Of a stretch of DNA of 5,708 nt, positions 5,682 to 5,708 are shown piece after piece. Both the position numbers and the translations under genes were made by a program. The notes beneath the pieces are model-generated. The model was not told the DNA's origin, did no database searches, and saw only the letters and a program-made list of their open reading frames with translations. Positions within the stretch are counted from its first letter, which is position 1; every line of letters starts with the position of its first letter. Location: assembly GCA_964506325.1 (NCBI GenBank), contig CAZDLO010000164.1, forward strand, positions 1 through 5,708, read 5' to 3'. This DNA comes from CAINVV01 sp964506325. Its GTDB lineage: Bacteria; Bacteroidota; Bacteroidia; Bacteroidales; Prolixibacteraceae.

Positions 5682-5708
5682 AAGATTTTCTGCATTTATA
5701 AAGAATCC

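Overview
This window is a block of Bacteroidota housekeeping genes (42% GC by eye), with every supported gene on the minus strand. Transcription therefore runs from the right end (5708) to the left end (1). The evidence is the gene set and its order (bamD, a 108-residue omega/Rpb6-type polymerase subunit, coaBC, a DUF4835 gene, recN, fabI), protein signatures that resemble Bacteroidota versions of these families, TAnnTTTG-type promoters and the lack of clear Shine-Dalgarno sites. An order such as Bacteroidales is plausible, but I cannot fix the lineage below phylum. I see no mobile element, CRISPR array, tRNA, rRNA or foreign island.

Right part (4490-5708). A near-perfect Bacteroidota -7 box lies five bases before the start of bamD, an outer-membrane assembly lipoprotein. 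It is followed after 9 bases by the omega subunit gene and after 28 more by coaBC.

Middle (3276-4489). This holds the bifunctional CoaBC of coenzyme A synthesis. The gene is out of frame by one base at a run of eleven A residues (coding strand) exactly at the junction of the CoaC and CoaB domains. Adding one base gives a 404-residue protein with normal motif spacing, and neither half has another lesion. The choice is between a homopolymer sequencing error, transcriptional or ribosomal slippage, and a real recent mutation. This is the most notable point in the window.

Left part (1-3213). A secreted DUF4835 protein, linked by some annotations to the type IX secretion system, is followed by a 129-base spacer with a plausible promoter for recN. 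Then come recN (DNA repair ATPase), a 249-base gap holding one possible small gene (306-449), and the first 92 codons of fabI, which runs off the left edge.

The genes do not form one pathway. Envelope assembly (BamD, the DUF4835 protein), transcription (omega), cofactor synthesis (CoaBC), repair (RecN) and fatty-acid synthesis (FabI) are linked mainly by co-transcription. CoaBC and FabI do sit in related metabolism, because coenzyme A supplies the 4'-phosphopantetheine arm of acyl carrier protein. I see no wholly new multi-gene system here. The items worth following are the coaBC frame break, substituted active-site residues in CoaC, an apparently leaderless bamD transcript and the small unrecognised ORF before fabI.
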